A stretch of 64,000 nucleotides of DNA from NCBI GenBank assembly GCA_934476675.1, contig CAKSOE010000007.1, forward strand, positions 1-64,000, given 5' to 3'. Position 1 is the first letter of the stretch. The number at the start of each line of letters is the position of its first letter. Below the pieces are notes generated by a model, which was not told the origin of the DNA, did not search any database, and was given only the letters and a program-made list of their open reading frames with translations. Position numbers and translations under genes: made by a program. Source of the stretch: an uncultured Clostridia bacterium (lineage in GTDB: Bacteria > Bacillota > Clostridia > UBA1381). Below, piece by piece: positions 49,258 to 58,034 of this stretch.

Positions 49258-51230
49258 ACTATTCGCTTAAATTCCTTTTCGAGTTCTTTCTTGCTCATTG
49301 TAACAATTATAGGCCGTCCGTGCGGACAGGTATTTATATTATGAAGTCTCAGAACATTGCGCACAAGAGTCTTCATTTCCTCCGTACTGAGCTTTCGGTT
49401 TGCTTTTATCGCAGTTTTACATGCTACACTATACATTATACACTCTTTTTTCTCAGATATCAACTCTTTTTTTAAATTTTTTGCCTGAAAAATTAATTCT
49501 TTTAGCAAAAGTTCGGTTTCACCGTACTCAACGTCCTGCGGAACAGCCCTTACAATGATAGAATCGTCGCCGAATTCCTCACATTCAAAGCCCATTTCGG
49601 TAAATGTTTCCTCATTGTCAAGATATGCCGAAAATTCTTCGCCGCTGAGATTTACCACAACAGGCTCAATCAGTATCTGCGAAACGGCAGATTTTGATTC
49701 AACCTCACGCTTTAATTCTTCATATTTAAGGCGTTCATGTGCGGCGTGCTGATCTATTATCATCATTTCATCGCCTTTTTCCGCTATTATATACGTATCG
49801 AATACCTGACCGACTATCTCAAAATATTCATCCGCAAACACCGTTGTTTCCTCCGGAGCCGGCGGCGCTGCCGGCTCCGGCTGTGTTATCGGTTCTGCCG
49901 CAGTCATTTCCGTCACTTCCGTTTTGACAGCCATATTTTTGCGTTCTTCTTTCGGCACGGAATCCGAAAGCTTTACGGACGACATATCGGTATTTAAAAA
50001 GTCTCTGTATTTTTCTTCAAGCGGTGATTCTTTTTTAACATCTTCTTTTATAAACGGATTTTTCTCCGGATTATAGAGAGGTGTTTCGGGGCGTTTTGTC
50101 ATATTTTTCGGAATATATGCCTCACGCTCGTCATTTTTCAAGCTTTTGGGAAGATTTTTTGCCAAATCCGACAGCGTCAGCTGCTCTTTATTCTCCTCCG
50201 GCTTAAATGCGCTTTCCGTTCTCTCAATCTTAGGTACGTTCGGCAGTGCATAAAGTGCATCCTTTACGCCGTAGTATACTATCTTATATATTTCCTGCTC
50301 GTCCGAAAATTTCACTTCCAGCTTTGTCGGGTGAACGTTTATATCTATTTTTCCCGGCTCGATTTCAAGATTTAAAACAGCAAACGGGAATTTTCCTATC
50401 ATTATCTGATTTTTATACGCTTCCTCCAACGCACGTGTCATGAGCGGACTTTTGATGCAGCGATGGTTTACAAAAAAGCACTGATGCGTTCTTTTCGCAG
50501 TCGAAACCGTTCCCTTGCCGACAAGTCCCGTAAGCTTTATTGCGCCGCTTATAAATTCCACCGGAATCGTTCCCTTTGCGTAATCCTTGCCGTAAACGGT
50601 ATACACCGCATTTTGCAGATTACTGTCTCCCGATGAAAACAGCTTTTCCTTGCCGTTTACAATAAGCCTGAACGAAATTTCCGGATGCGCAAATATAAGA
50701 CGCGTTATAACGTCCGTTATGTAGCCTGTTTCGGCAGCGTCTTTTTTCAGAAATTTCAAACGCGCCGGAGTGTTGTAAAAAAGATTTTCCACAACAATCG
50801 TTGTACCGTCGGGAGTTCCTGCGTCTGCGGAGGAAACAATTTCGCCGCCGCTGCAATTAACGCACACGCCCGTTTCGTCCTCGGCTCTTTTGGTATAAAG
50901 GCTCACCTGTGCAACTGCGCCTATACTTGAAAGAGCCTCGCCGCGAAAGCCTAACGTGTAAATCGCTTCAAGGTCGCTTCCGGTGCTGATTTTGCTTGTT
51001 GCATGGCGCAGAAAGCATATCTGCGCGTCCTCCGCGCTCATTCCGCTGCCGTTGTCGGTAACGCGCATATATGATGCGCCGCCGTTCTTTATCTCTACCG
51101 TAACCGCAGTTGCGCCTGCATCAATACTGTTTTCAGCCAGCTCCTTTATTACGCTCGCAGGACGTTCAACAACTTCGCCCGCCGCAATTTTGTTTGAAGT
51201 TTCCGTATCAAGTACATGAATTTTCCCCAT
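49254..51230 (-). CDS. mutL: DNA mismatch repair protein MutL
   Basis: The 658-residue protein has the GHKL ATPase motifs IKELAENSIDAGA, DNGSGM and FRGEALSSIG, the linker, and a C-terminal endonuclease domain with DQHAAHERLKYEE and CPHGRP. These are the metal-binding motifs of MutL proteins that nick DNA, as in bacteria lacking MutH. It starts 17 bases after mutS (ATG at 51230, RBS AAGGAA) and overlaps miaA. Confidence 0.97.
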   Translation of the reverse strand: MGKIHVLDTETSNKIAAGEVVERPASVIKELAENSIDAGATAVTVEIKNGGASYMRVTDNGSGMSAEDAQICFLRHATSKISTGSDLEAIYTLGFRGEALSSIGAVAQVSLYTKRAEDETGVCVNCSGGEIVSSADAGTPDGTTIVVENLFYNTPARLKFLKKDAAETGYITDVITRLIFAHPEISFRLIVNGKEKLFSSGDSNLQNAVYTVYGKDYAKGTIPVEFISGAIKLTGLVGKGTVSTAKRTHQCFFVNHRCIKSPLMTRALEEAYKNQIMIGKFPFAVLNLEIEPGKIDINVHPTKLEVKFSDEQEIYKIVYYGVKDALYALPNVPKIERTESAFKPEENKEQLTLSDLAKNLPKSLKNDEREAYIPKNMTKRPETPLYNPEKNPFIKEDVKKESPLEEKYRDFLNTDMSSVKLSDSVPKEERKNMAVKTEVTEMTAAEPITQPEPAAPPAPEETTVFADEYFEIVGQVFDTYIIAEKGDEMMIIDQHAAHERLKYEELKREVESKSAVSQILIEPVVVNLSGEEFSAYLDNEETFTEMGFECEEFGDDSIIVRAVPQDVEYGETELLLKELIFQAKNLKKELISEKKECIMYSVACKTAIKANRKLSTEEMKTLVRNVLRLHNINTCPHGRPIIVTMSKKELEKEFKRIV

Positions 51231-51247
51231 ATGCGTGTTTCCTTTCA

Positions 51248-53848
51248 TTACTCCAAATTTGCTTTCCGAACCAGCGTATACAGCGTATTCATCGCCTCAA
51301 TCGGCGTAAGCGTGGTTACGTCTATATCCTTCAAATATGCAGTGATTTCAAGTGCAGTGGTGTCTGCAAAGCCTATCTGGTCGGTTTGCTCGTCCGCTTT
51401 TTTATCGGTTTTGAATGCCGTATCTATTTCATCGTTCTCGATTTTCTTTAAAATCTCTTTTGCACGCGATATAACCTCCGACGGCAAACCTGCAAGTGCG
51501 GCAACCTCTATACCGTAACTGTCGTCCGTTCCGCCGCGGACAATTTTTCTTAAAAATGTTATTTCATCGCCGTGCTTTTTAACCGCCACGCGGTAATTTT
51601 TCACGCCGTCAAGCTTTTCTTCAAGCTCCGTAAGCTCATGATAGTGCGTTGCAAACAGCGTCTTTGCGCCGATTTTGCGCTTGTTTCTGATGTATTCCGC
51701 CACAGACCACGCAATCGAAAGTCCGTCAAAAGTGCTCGTTCCTCTGCCGATTTCGTCAAGAATTATAAGGCTGTTTTTCGTTGCGTTTTTAAGAATCGAG
51801 CTTACCTCATTCATTTCAAGCATAAACGTACTCTGTCCCGACGCTATATCGTCAGATGCGCCTACTCTCGTAAAAATCCTGTCAACCACACCTATTCTGG
51901 CGCTTTTTGCCGGAACAAAGCTGCCTATCTGCGCCATAAGCGTTATGACCGCAACCTGGCGCATATACGTCGATTTTCCTGCCATATTCGGTCCGGTAAT
52001 AATCATCATGCGGTTGTCATTGCAATCCAACAGCGTGTCGTTAGGCACAAACATTGAATTTTTCGACATTTTTTCAACCACAGGGTGCCTGCCGTCTTTT
52101 ATCTCTATAACTCCGCTGTCTGATATTTCGGGCATTGCAAAGTGGTTTTTAAACGCCGTTTCCGCAAGCGAACACAAAACGTCCGACACCGCTATTATAT
52201 TTGCAGTATGCTTCAAGCGTTCTATCTCTCCGGCTATGGCGCTCCTCACCTGCTCGAACACATACGCCTCGATATTTACTATTTTTTCGGCAGCGCCGAG
52301 GATTGTGTTTTCAAGCTCTTTCAGTTCCTGGGTTATGTAACGCTCGCAGTTCGCAAGCGTCTGTTTTCTTATATATTCCTCCGGTACCTGCTCCTTAAAC
52401 GAATTTGTGACCTCTATATAGTATCCGAATACCTTGTTATAGCCTATTTTGAGTTTAGGAATACCTGTTTTTTCGCGCTCCTTTTTCTCAACCTCCATAA
52501 GCCATTCCTTGCCGTTGTCACGTGCCTTGCGCAGACTGTCGATTTCTTCGTTAAAGCCCTCGCGTATCACATCTCCGTCTTTAAGGCTGACGGGGGGATT
52601 GTCCTTTATTGCACGCTTTAACAGGTCGCACACATCTTCAAGCAAATCGAAATTCTTTGACATTCCGCTCAGCAACGGTGATTTTGTGCTTTTAAGCGTA
52701 TATTCCAGCGACGGCAGCTTTATCAGTGTTTCACGCAGCGATACCATATCGCGAGGAGTTGCACTCGAAAGCGACAGACGGCTGATAATCCTCGAAATAT
52801 CGTATGTTCCCGACAGAACCTCGCAAAGCTCATCACGCAGCATCATGTTATCCGTAAGCTCGCGCACCGAATACAGGCGTTTGTTTATTTCAATCGGATT
52901 TATGAGCGGTTTTTCCACCCATTGCTTTAAAAGACGCGCACCCATGGCGGTATTTGTTCTGTCAAGTACCCATAAAAGAGAACCTTTTTTCGTCTTGTCA
53001 CGCATTGTTTCCGTGATTTCAAGGTTGCGCCGCGTTGCCGCATCAAGCTCCATATACTGCGCCGCAGTGTAAACATTGAGCGAATTTATATACGCAATAC
53101 TCGCCTTTTGGGCATATTCAAGATAGTTCAGCATTGCGCTCACCGCATTCACCGCATACGGCTTATCCGAAAGCTGCAATTCGTCAAGGCTGTTTTTGCC
53201 GAATTGTTCAAGCGTTTTTTTTGCTGTATCACCGCCGAAAAATTCATCTCCGCGTTCATCGGCGCTTATATGCAGTCGCATTTCTATATCTGCCGAAATG
53301 TTTTTTGCCGCCTCCGCATTGACGATTATTTCTTTCGGAGAATACCTTGCAAGCTCGTTTAAAACCTCGTCCTTACCGATAACCTCGGTGGTGTAAATTT
53401 CACCCGTGGAAACGTCCGACACCGAAATTCCGGCTGTATTTCCCGCCATATATATAACCGCAAGATAGTTGTTTGTTTTATCGTCCAGAAATTCCTCGTC
53501 TACAAGTGTTCCGGGCGTTACGACACGTATAACATCGCGCTTTACCATACCTTTGGCGGTTTTCGGATCCTCTGTCTGCTCGCATATCGCAACCTTATAT
53601 CCCTTGCTTATAAGCCTTGAAATATACAGTGCCGCCGCATGGTACGGTACGCCGCACATCGGCGCGCGTTCCTCCAAACCGCAGTCCTTTCCTGTCAGGG
53701 TAAGCTCCAGCTCCCTTGAAACCGTCAGCGCATCATCAAAAAACATTTCGTAAAAATCGCCTAACCGATAGAAAAGAATACTGTCGGGGTATTCCTCCTT
53801 TGTACTGATATAGTGCCGCATCATAGGCGATACTTGCTGCTTGTCCAT
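51248..53848 (-). CDS. mutS: DNA mismatch repair protein MutS
   Basis: The 866-residue protein begins with the mismatch-recognition part (SILFYRLGDFYEMFFDDA) and includes the ATPase Walker A GPNMAGKSTYMRQ, Walker B ILDEIGRGTSTFDG and the ThATHYHEL segment. This is the full length for MutS1. It lies in an operon with the YlbF gene upstream (39 bases) and mutL downstream. RBS AAGGAG. Confidence 0.97.
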   Translation of the reverse strand: MDKQQVSPMMRHYISTKEEYPDSILFYRLGDFYEMFFDDALTVSRELELTLTGKDCGLEERAPMCGVPYHAAALYISRLISKGYKVAICEQTEDPKTAKGMVKRDVIRVVTPGTLVDEEFLDDKTNNYLAVIYMAGNTAGISVSDVSTGEIYTTEVIGKDEVLNELARYSPKEIIVNAEAAKNISADIEMRLHISADERGDEFFGGDTAKKTLEQFGKNSLDELQLSDKPYAVNAVSAMLNYLEYAQKASIAYINSLNVYTAAQYMELDAATRRNLEITETMRDKTKKGSLLWVLDRTNTAMGARLLKQWVEKPLINPIEINKRLYSVRELTDNMMLRDELCEVLSGTYDISRIISRLSLSSATPRDMVSLRETLIKLPSLEYTLKSTKSPLLSGMSKNFDLLEDVCDLLKRAIKDNPPVSLKDGDVIREGFNEEIDSLRKARDNGKEWLMEVEKKEREKTGIPKLKIGYNKVFGYYIEVTNSFKEQVPEEYIRKQTLANCERYITQELKELENTILGAAEKIVNIEAYVFEQVRSAIAGEIERLKHTANIIAVSDVLCSLAETAFKNHFAMPEISDSGVIEIKDGRHPVVEKMSKNSMFVPNDTLLDCNDNRMMIITGPNMAGKSTYMRQVAVITLMAQIGSFVPAKSARIGVVDRIFTRVGASDDIASGQSTFMLEMNEVSSILKNATKNSLIILDEIGRGTSTFDGLSIAWSVAEYIRNKRKIGAKTLFATHYHELTELEEKLDGVKNYRVAVKKHGDEITFLRKIVRGGTDDSYGIEVAALAGLPSEVISRAKEILKKIENDEIDTAFKTDKKADEQTDQIGFADTTALEITAYLKDIDVTTLTPIEAMNTLYTLVRKANLE

Positions 53849-53887
53849 TTAAACGGGATTCTCCTTTGTCTGTAATTTATTCTTTCA

Positions 53888-54265
53888 TCAGTGACAGCCT
53901 CCGCAGGAGCTGCAATCATGAGTGCAGCTCGGATCTGCGCCTGTAATATAGTAATTCAGTATCTGGTTTACCTGCTGTACCATTGCGTCAAACTCCTGCT
54001 TTGCCCGAACGTATTCTTTGATAATCGGTGATTTTTCGCACATATCATTGAAAGCGTCCGTATTCTTTTTTATTGCGTCCTCACGCGAAATTTTGCCGTT
54101 TTGCATATCACGGGCAAGATTTATTCTGTTAAGGTTAAATTCTTTCATCAGCGCTGACGCTTCTTCGTCCTCGTTCTGCTTTGCTTCAAGCTCCTTTGCA
54201 GCTTTCATAAGCTCCGATTCCTGTATCATTTCTCCGAGTTCTCTTGTTTTTTCAAAAATATCCAT
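53888..54265 (-). CDS. YlbF/YmcA (RicF-type) protein with C-terminal cysteine cluster
   Basis: The 125-residue helical protein follows the YlbF pattern: MDIFEKTRELGEMIQESELM, ALMKEFNLNRINLARDMQNGK and IIKEYVRAKQEFDAMVQQVNQIL. The C-terminus carries four cysteines in CTHDCSSCGGCH, which could bind a metal or 4Fe-4S cluster. In B. subtilis RicF with RicA and RicT makes a Fe-S complex that aids RNA processing and development; RicT is encoded at 39523. ATG at 54265 has AAGGAA seven bases upstream. It precedes mutS by 39 bases. Confidence 0.85.
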   Translation of the reverse strand: MDIFEKTRELGEMIQESELMKAAKELEAKQNEDEEASALMKEFNLNRINLARDMQNGKISREDAIKKNTDAFNDMCEKSPIIKEYVRAKQEFDAMVQQVNQILNYYITGADPSCTHDCSSCGGCH

Positions 54266-54503
54266 TTTATTGTTCCTTTCCGTGCCTTTGCACACAAAAT
54301 AAGTTAATTTTTTAATCCGCAAAAATTTTATAGGCTGTGGTGAGTACCGTACTCAATACGGCAGTATTGCGATTTATTCGTGTTCCTCACCCTCCGCTTG
54401 TCTTGGGGAAAATCTGCAAGAAATTTTCGTAGGTTGGGCGTTTGACGAGCGAGTGCCGTACTCAATGTACTGCCTCACTCAAAAACGTGCAAGATACGGA
54501 AAT
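54266..54503. other. noncoding region with a dispersed-repeat look
   Basis: No gene fits in 238 bases. A near-repeated segment (GTACCGTACTCAATACGGCAGTA at about 54346 and a related GTGCCGTACTCAATGTACTGCC at about 54456) surrounds a block with CAAGACAAGCGGAGGG, suggesting a repetitive element inserted between ylbF and miaB. Confidence 0.35.
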
Positions 54504-55931
54504 TTATTCAGATTTTCGGTTTAGTACGCCATTTAAACTCCATGTATGTGCTTCTGTTATCCTTACATCAACATATTTTCCAATCATGGAGGGGTCGCCT
54601 TTGAAATTTACGATTTTTGAGCTTTCACATCTGCCGGAAAGCATATCGCTGTTATTCTTGCTTACTCCGTCCACAAGAACCCTTTCGATTCTGCCGACGT
54701 ACGCGTCATTTTTACGCTTTGAAATCTCATTCTGCACCGCAAGCAGCTTGTTGAAATTCTCATGTATCTGTTCATCGCTCAGGACAAAATCCAGCTTTGC
54801 CGCCGGAGTTCCCTCGCGGCGCGAATAAATAAACGAAAAAATATTATCAAACTCAACCTTTCGCAAAACGTCAAGCGTTTCCTCGAAATCCTCGCAGGTT
54901 TCGGTAGGAAAACCCACGATTACATCAGTCGATAACGAAATATCCGGAATTTCATGCTTTACCTTTTCGATTTTTTCCAGATACTGTGCTTTCGTATACT
55001 TTCTGTTCATCTGCTTTAAAATTTTATCCGAGCCTGCCTGAAACGGCAAATGCAGCTGTTTGCACACTTTATCACAGTCACGTATTGTTTCGATGAGTTT
55101 ATCGCTCAAATCCTTCGGGTGCGAGGTCATAAAGCGTATACGCTCCACGCCGTCAATATCGTTCACCATACGCATAAGATCCGAAAAATCAACATCAATA
55201 TCCAAATCCTTGCCATAGGAATTTACATTCTGCCCCAAAAGCGAAATTTCCGTACAGCCGCTCTTTACCAGCTCGCGCACCTCGTTTAAAACTGCTTCCG
55301 GCTGTCTGCTGCGCTCACGGCCGCGAACATACGGCACAATACAATACGAACAGAAATTATTACAGCCGTACATTACGCTTACCCATGCTTTTTCGTTTGT
55401 ATCGCGCAAAATCGGCACATCCTCCGCGATGGCGCCGTCGCTGTTTTCTATATCCACAACCGTCTTTTTTTGGTGCATGGCCTTATACAAAAGCTCCGGC
55501 ATTTTATACAGTGCATGAGTTCCGAACACAAGATCCACCTGCTCATGCGTTTTTTTTATTTTTTCGGTGATATGCTCCTGCTGAACCATACAGCCGCATA
55601 CAGCAATTATCATATCCCGTCTTTCTTCTTTTATGTGTTTTAAAATACCGAGTCTGCCGAAAACACGCTGTTCCGCATTCTCGCGCACAGCACAGGTATT
55701 GTAAATCACAACGTCCGCCTTATGCGGATCGTCCGTAAATTCAAATCCCGCTTCGCTGAGCATACCGCGTATGCGCTCGGTATCGTTTTCATTCTGCTGA
55801 CAGCCGTATGTTTCCGTCAGCGCCAGACGTACCCTGCCATTTTTTGACGCAAAATTACCGTTGTCCTCACGAAGCTTCATAATATAGCCTTTTTGCTCCT
55901 TAATCTGCTCCTCTGTTATTGAAACTGCCAT
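54504..55931 (-). CDS. miaB: tRNA-2-methylthio-N6-dimethylallyladenosine synthase
   Basis: The 475-residue radical-SAM methylthiotransferase has the N-terminal cluster cysteines (TYGCQQNENDTER, NTCAVRENAE, CGCMVQQEH), the radical-SAM CxxxCxxC in GCNNFCSYC, and a C-terminal TRAM domain (about residues 410-470). It adds a methylthio group to i6A37 of tRNAs made by MiaA (48328). RBS GAGG. It follows the Dabb gene by eight bases. Confidence 0.96.
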   Translation of the reverse strand: MAVSITEEQIKEQKGYIMKLREDNGNFASKNGRVRLALTETYGCQQNENDTERIRGMLSEAGFEFTDDPHKADVVIYNTCAVRENAEQRVFGRLGILKHIKEERRDMIIAVCGCMVQQEHITEKIKKTHEQVDLVFGTHALYKMPELLYKAMHQKKTVVDIENSDGAIAEDVPILRDTNEKAWVSVMYGCNNFCSYCIVPYVRGRERSRQPEAVLNEVRELVKSGCTEISLLGQNVNSYGKDLDIDVDFSDLMRMVNDIDGVERIRFMTSHPKDLSDKLIETIRDCDKVCKQLHLPFQAGSDKILKQMNRKYTKAQYLEKIEKVKHEIPDISLSTDVIVGFPTETCEDFEETLDVLRKVEFDNIFSFIYSRREGTPAAKLDFVLSDEQIHENFNKLLAVQNEISKRKNDAYVGRIERVLVDGVSKNNSDMLSGRCESSKIVNFKGDPSMIGKYVDVRITEAHTWSLNGVLNRKSE

Positions 55932-55939
55932 GATTTACC

Positions 55940-56248
55940 TCAAAATTCGTAGTCTATTACTCTGCGCTCACACACATTCGGTCTTACGTAATTTTTGCCG
56001 ACCGCAACGTGCGCAGGATGTTCCTGATACGCGTTAAGATCCTCTTTGGAATCAAATACCGTTTCAAGCACAATATCCGAAGCCGCATCTGTTTCGTTGA
56101 AATTTATTCCGACGCGTATTTCTCTCAAAAAGTCAATCTCGTTTTTCAGTGCTTCGAGCTTTTCTTTTATGAGCGCCGCTGTTTTTTCCTTGTCCGCACT
56201 ATCGTTTATTCTCCATGCGACAATATGCTTTATCATATAAAAAGACAT
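55940..56248 (-). CDS. Dabb-domain (stress-responsive A/B barrel) protein
   Basis: The 102-residue protein has the Dabb pattern MIKHIVAWRINDS, a central LREIRVGINFN, and YQEHPAHVAVGKNYV near the end. Such barrels dimerise and are usually linked to stress or small-molecule binding. The start is uncertain: the ATG at 56248 follows AGGA by five bases and a second ATG four codons later is also possible. It precedes miaB by eight bases. Confidence 0.82.
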   Translation of the reverse strand: MSFYMIKHIVAWRINDSADKEKTAALIKEKLEALKNEIDFLREIRVGINFNETDAASDIVLETVFDSKEDLNAYQEHPAHVAVGKNYVRPNVCERRVIDYEF

Positions 56249-56316
56249 TCCTTTCCTATTTTAAATTTATCATATTTTATATTATATCACCTTTTTTTAT
56301 TTTTTTCAATCATTAA

Positions 56317-56345
56317 TTGTTTTTATTTTTAAAATGTGGTATAAT
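56317..56345 (+). promoter_or_regulatory. promoter of the metallophosphatase gene
   Basis: TTGTTT (56317-56322) and TATAAT (56340-56345) with a 17-base spacer; the -35 is weak. Confidence 0.5.
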
Positions 56346-56379
56346 ATCCGTATACAAAACAGTAAAGGAACGTAAAATC

Positions 56380-57225
56380 ATGAAAAAGGCTATAAAAACA
56401 CTTGCACTGACTGGCGGAATACTTTGCGCCGTAAAGGGGCTTGACAACCGCCTTGAAATTACGCATTATATACTCGAATCACCTAAAATTCCGAAAAACT
56501 TTGACGGCTTTACCATTGCCCATGTATCGGACTATCATTCCGACACCGTCCCCGGAATTATCGGCGAGATTCGCTGCGAAGCGCCGGATATTATAGTTTC
56601 GACGGGCGATCTTGTACATGATCGGGGCAGTTATGTGCCCGGCGTGCGCTTATGCGAACGGCTGCTTAACATTGCGCCTGTTTTTGCGGTATCCGGCAAT
56701 CATGACGTATGGCGCGGCGATTACGACGAATTTGAAAGTGAGCTGGCAAAAGCCGGTGTAAAATGCCTGCACAACGAGCGTGTGACGCTTTGCCGCGGCA
56801 ATGATAAAATAGGACTTTGCGGCGCTGACGATCCGTTTTCAATAGACAATTCAAATATTGTATCAAATCTGAAAAAGGAGCTTTCGGAAATTCCGCCGTA
56901 TGACGGATATGACATTCTGCTTTTTCACCGCGCAAACCTATTTGACATCGTAAAGGGGCGCGGCTTTGATTTGATACTTTCGGGACATATGCACGGCGGA
57001 CAGTTTCGTCTGCCCGACGGGCGCGGCGTTGTTGCGCCGAAATCCGGCTGGGGCGCAAAAGGGCCGATGTTTTTCCCAAAATATTTCGGCGGTCATTACA
57101 GATACAAAAACACCGAGATGATTGTCAGCCGCGGCATAGGAAATCCGATGATTATTCCGCGTCTGTTTAACCGTCCGGAAATAGTTATCGTAACATTAAA
57201 GCACGGTGACGCCTATGGTGAGTGA
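56380..57225 (+). CDS. YkuE-like metallophosphoesterase
   Basis: The 281-residue protein has the calcineurin-like motifs HVSDYHSD, STGDLVHDRGS, SGNHDVWRGD and SGHMHGGQF, i.e. the D-H, GD, GNH(D/E) and GHxH set for a two-metal site. A hydrophobic N-terminal segment (IKTLALTGGILCAVKG) may anchor it at the membrane, as in the YkuE/YaeI group. The substrate is not known. RBS AAAGGAA. The next gene overlaps its end by 11 bases. Confidence 0.88.
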   Translation: MKKAIKTLALTGGILCAVKGLDNRLEITHYILESPKIPKNFDGFTIAHVSDYHSDTVPGIIGEIRCEAPDIIVSTGDLVHDRGSYVPGVRLCERLLNIAPVFAVSGNHDVWRGDYDEFESELAKAGVKCLHNERVTLCRGNDKIGLCGADDPFSIDNSNIVSNLKKELSEIPPYDGYDILLFHRANLFDIVKGRGFDLILSGHMHGGQFRLPDGRGVVAPKSGWGAKGPMFFPKYFGGHYRYKNTEMIVSRGIGNPMIIPRLFNRPEIVIVTLKHGDAYGE

Positions 57226-57922
57226 AAGTGAGCTTTATGCGCCCGTAAAAACGCTTTTTGAGAACATGGGGTATCAGGTAAACGCCGAGGTCAAGGACTG
57301 CGATGTGACGGCTGTAAACGGTGATGAGCTTATAATTGTCGAGCTGAAAAAGAATCTTTCCGTGACGCTTTTGGCGCAGGGACTTAAACGTCAGAAGTCG
57401 GGCGCAGTGACATATGTCGCAATACCCAAACCCAAGCGGTATTCGCCGAAAACCTTCCGCGACACACTGTATGTGATTAAAAAGCTTGAATTGGGTTTGA
57501 TTTTTGTGACGCTTATAGGCGCTCATTCATATGCGGAGATAATTTATGAGCCGCAGCCGTTTAAGCCTGTAAAGCAAAACAAGGTTATGATGCGCAAAAT
57601 TATGAACGAAATAGACGGCAGAAGCATAGACACCAACACAGGCGGCATAACGGGCAGAAAAATTGCCACCGCATACACGGAAAAGTGTATAAATATCGCC
57701 TGCATACTGGATATGTACGGAGAGCTTTCGCCGAAAGAGGTGCGAGGCTACGGCGGTGACGAAAAATGCGGAATGATTATGCGTATGAACGTATACGGCT
57801 GGTTTGACCATGTAAAAAAGGGCGTTTACGCCATAAACAAAGCCGGAAGAAAGGCTCTGCTCGAATACCCAGAGTTGGAACAATATTATACCGAAATCTT
57901 AATCCGAAACAAAAATACATAA
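57215..57922 (+). CDS. DUF2161 family PD-(D/E)xK-like protein
   Basis: The 235-residue protein starts with a nuclease-like fold: ESELYAPVKTLFENMGYQV, then Asp in DCDVTAVNGDE and ELKK, the D...ExK set of PD-(D/E)xK enzymes. The C-terminal half (about residues 135-235) has a winged-helix look (NIACILDMYGELSPKEVR...GWFDHVKKGVYAINKAG). It belongs to DUF2161. It overlaps the metallophosphatase gene by 11 bases, so it is probably cotranslated. A DNA repair or modification role is possible but unproven. Confidence 0.82.
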   Translation: MVSESELYAPVKTLFENMGYQVNAEVKDCDVTAVNGDELIIVELKKNLSVTLLAQGLKRQKSGAVTYVAIPKPKRYSPKTFRDTLYVIKKLELGLIFVTLIGAHSYAEIIYEPQPFKPVKQNKVMMRKIMNEIDGRSIDTNTGGITGRKIATAYTEKCINIACILDMYGELSPKEVRGYGGDEKCGMIMRMNVYGWFDHVKKGVYAINKAGRKALLEYPELEQYYTEILIRNKNT

Positions 57923-57929
57923 AAAAACG

Positions 57930-58017
57930 CCGTCAGATGACCGAATGGATATTATTTATTCTCCACCTCATCCGACGGCTAACGCCGCCGCCTTCCCCTC
58001 AAAGGGGAAGGCTTTTA
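57930..58017. repeat. dispersed palindromic element used as terminator
   Basis: CGTCAGATGACC / CACCTCATCCGACGG segments and a perfect stem GCCTTCCCC tcaaa GGGGAAGGC followed by TTTT. The CTCATCCGxCGGCT..CCTTCCCCTCAAAGGGGAAGG pattern is of a kind I know as a frequent intergenic repeat in gut Clostridia. Here it sits between two converging genes. Confidence 0.65.
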
Positions 58018-58034
58018 AAGCGCAAATTTTTCAA

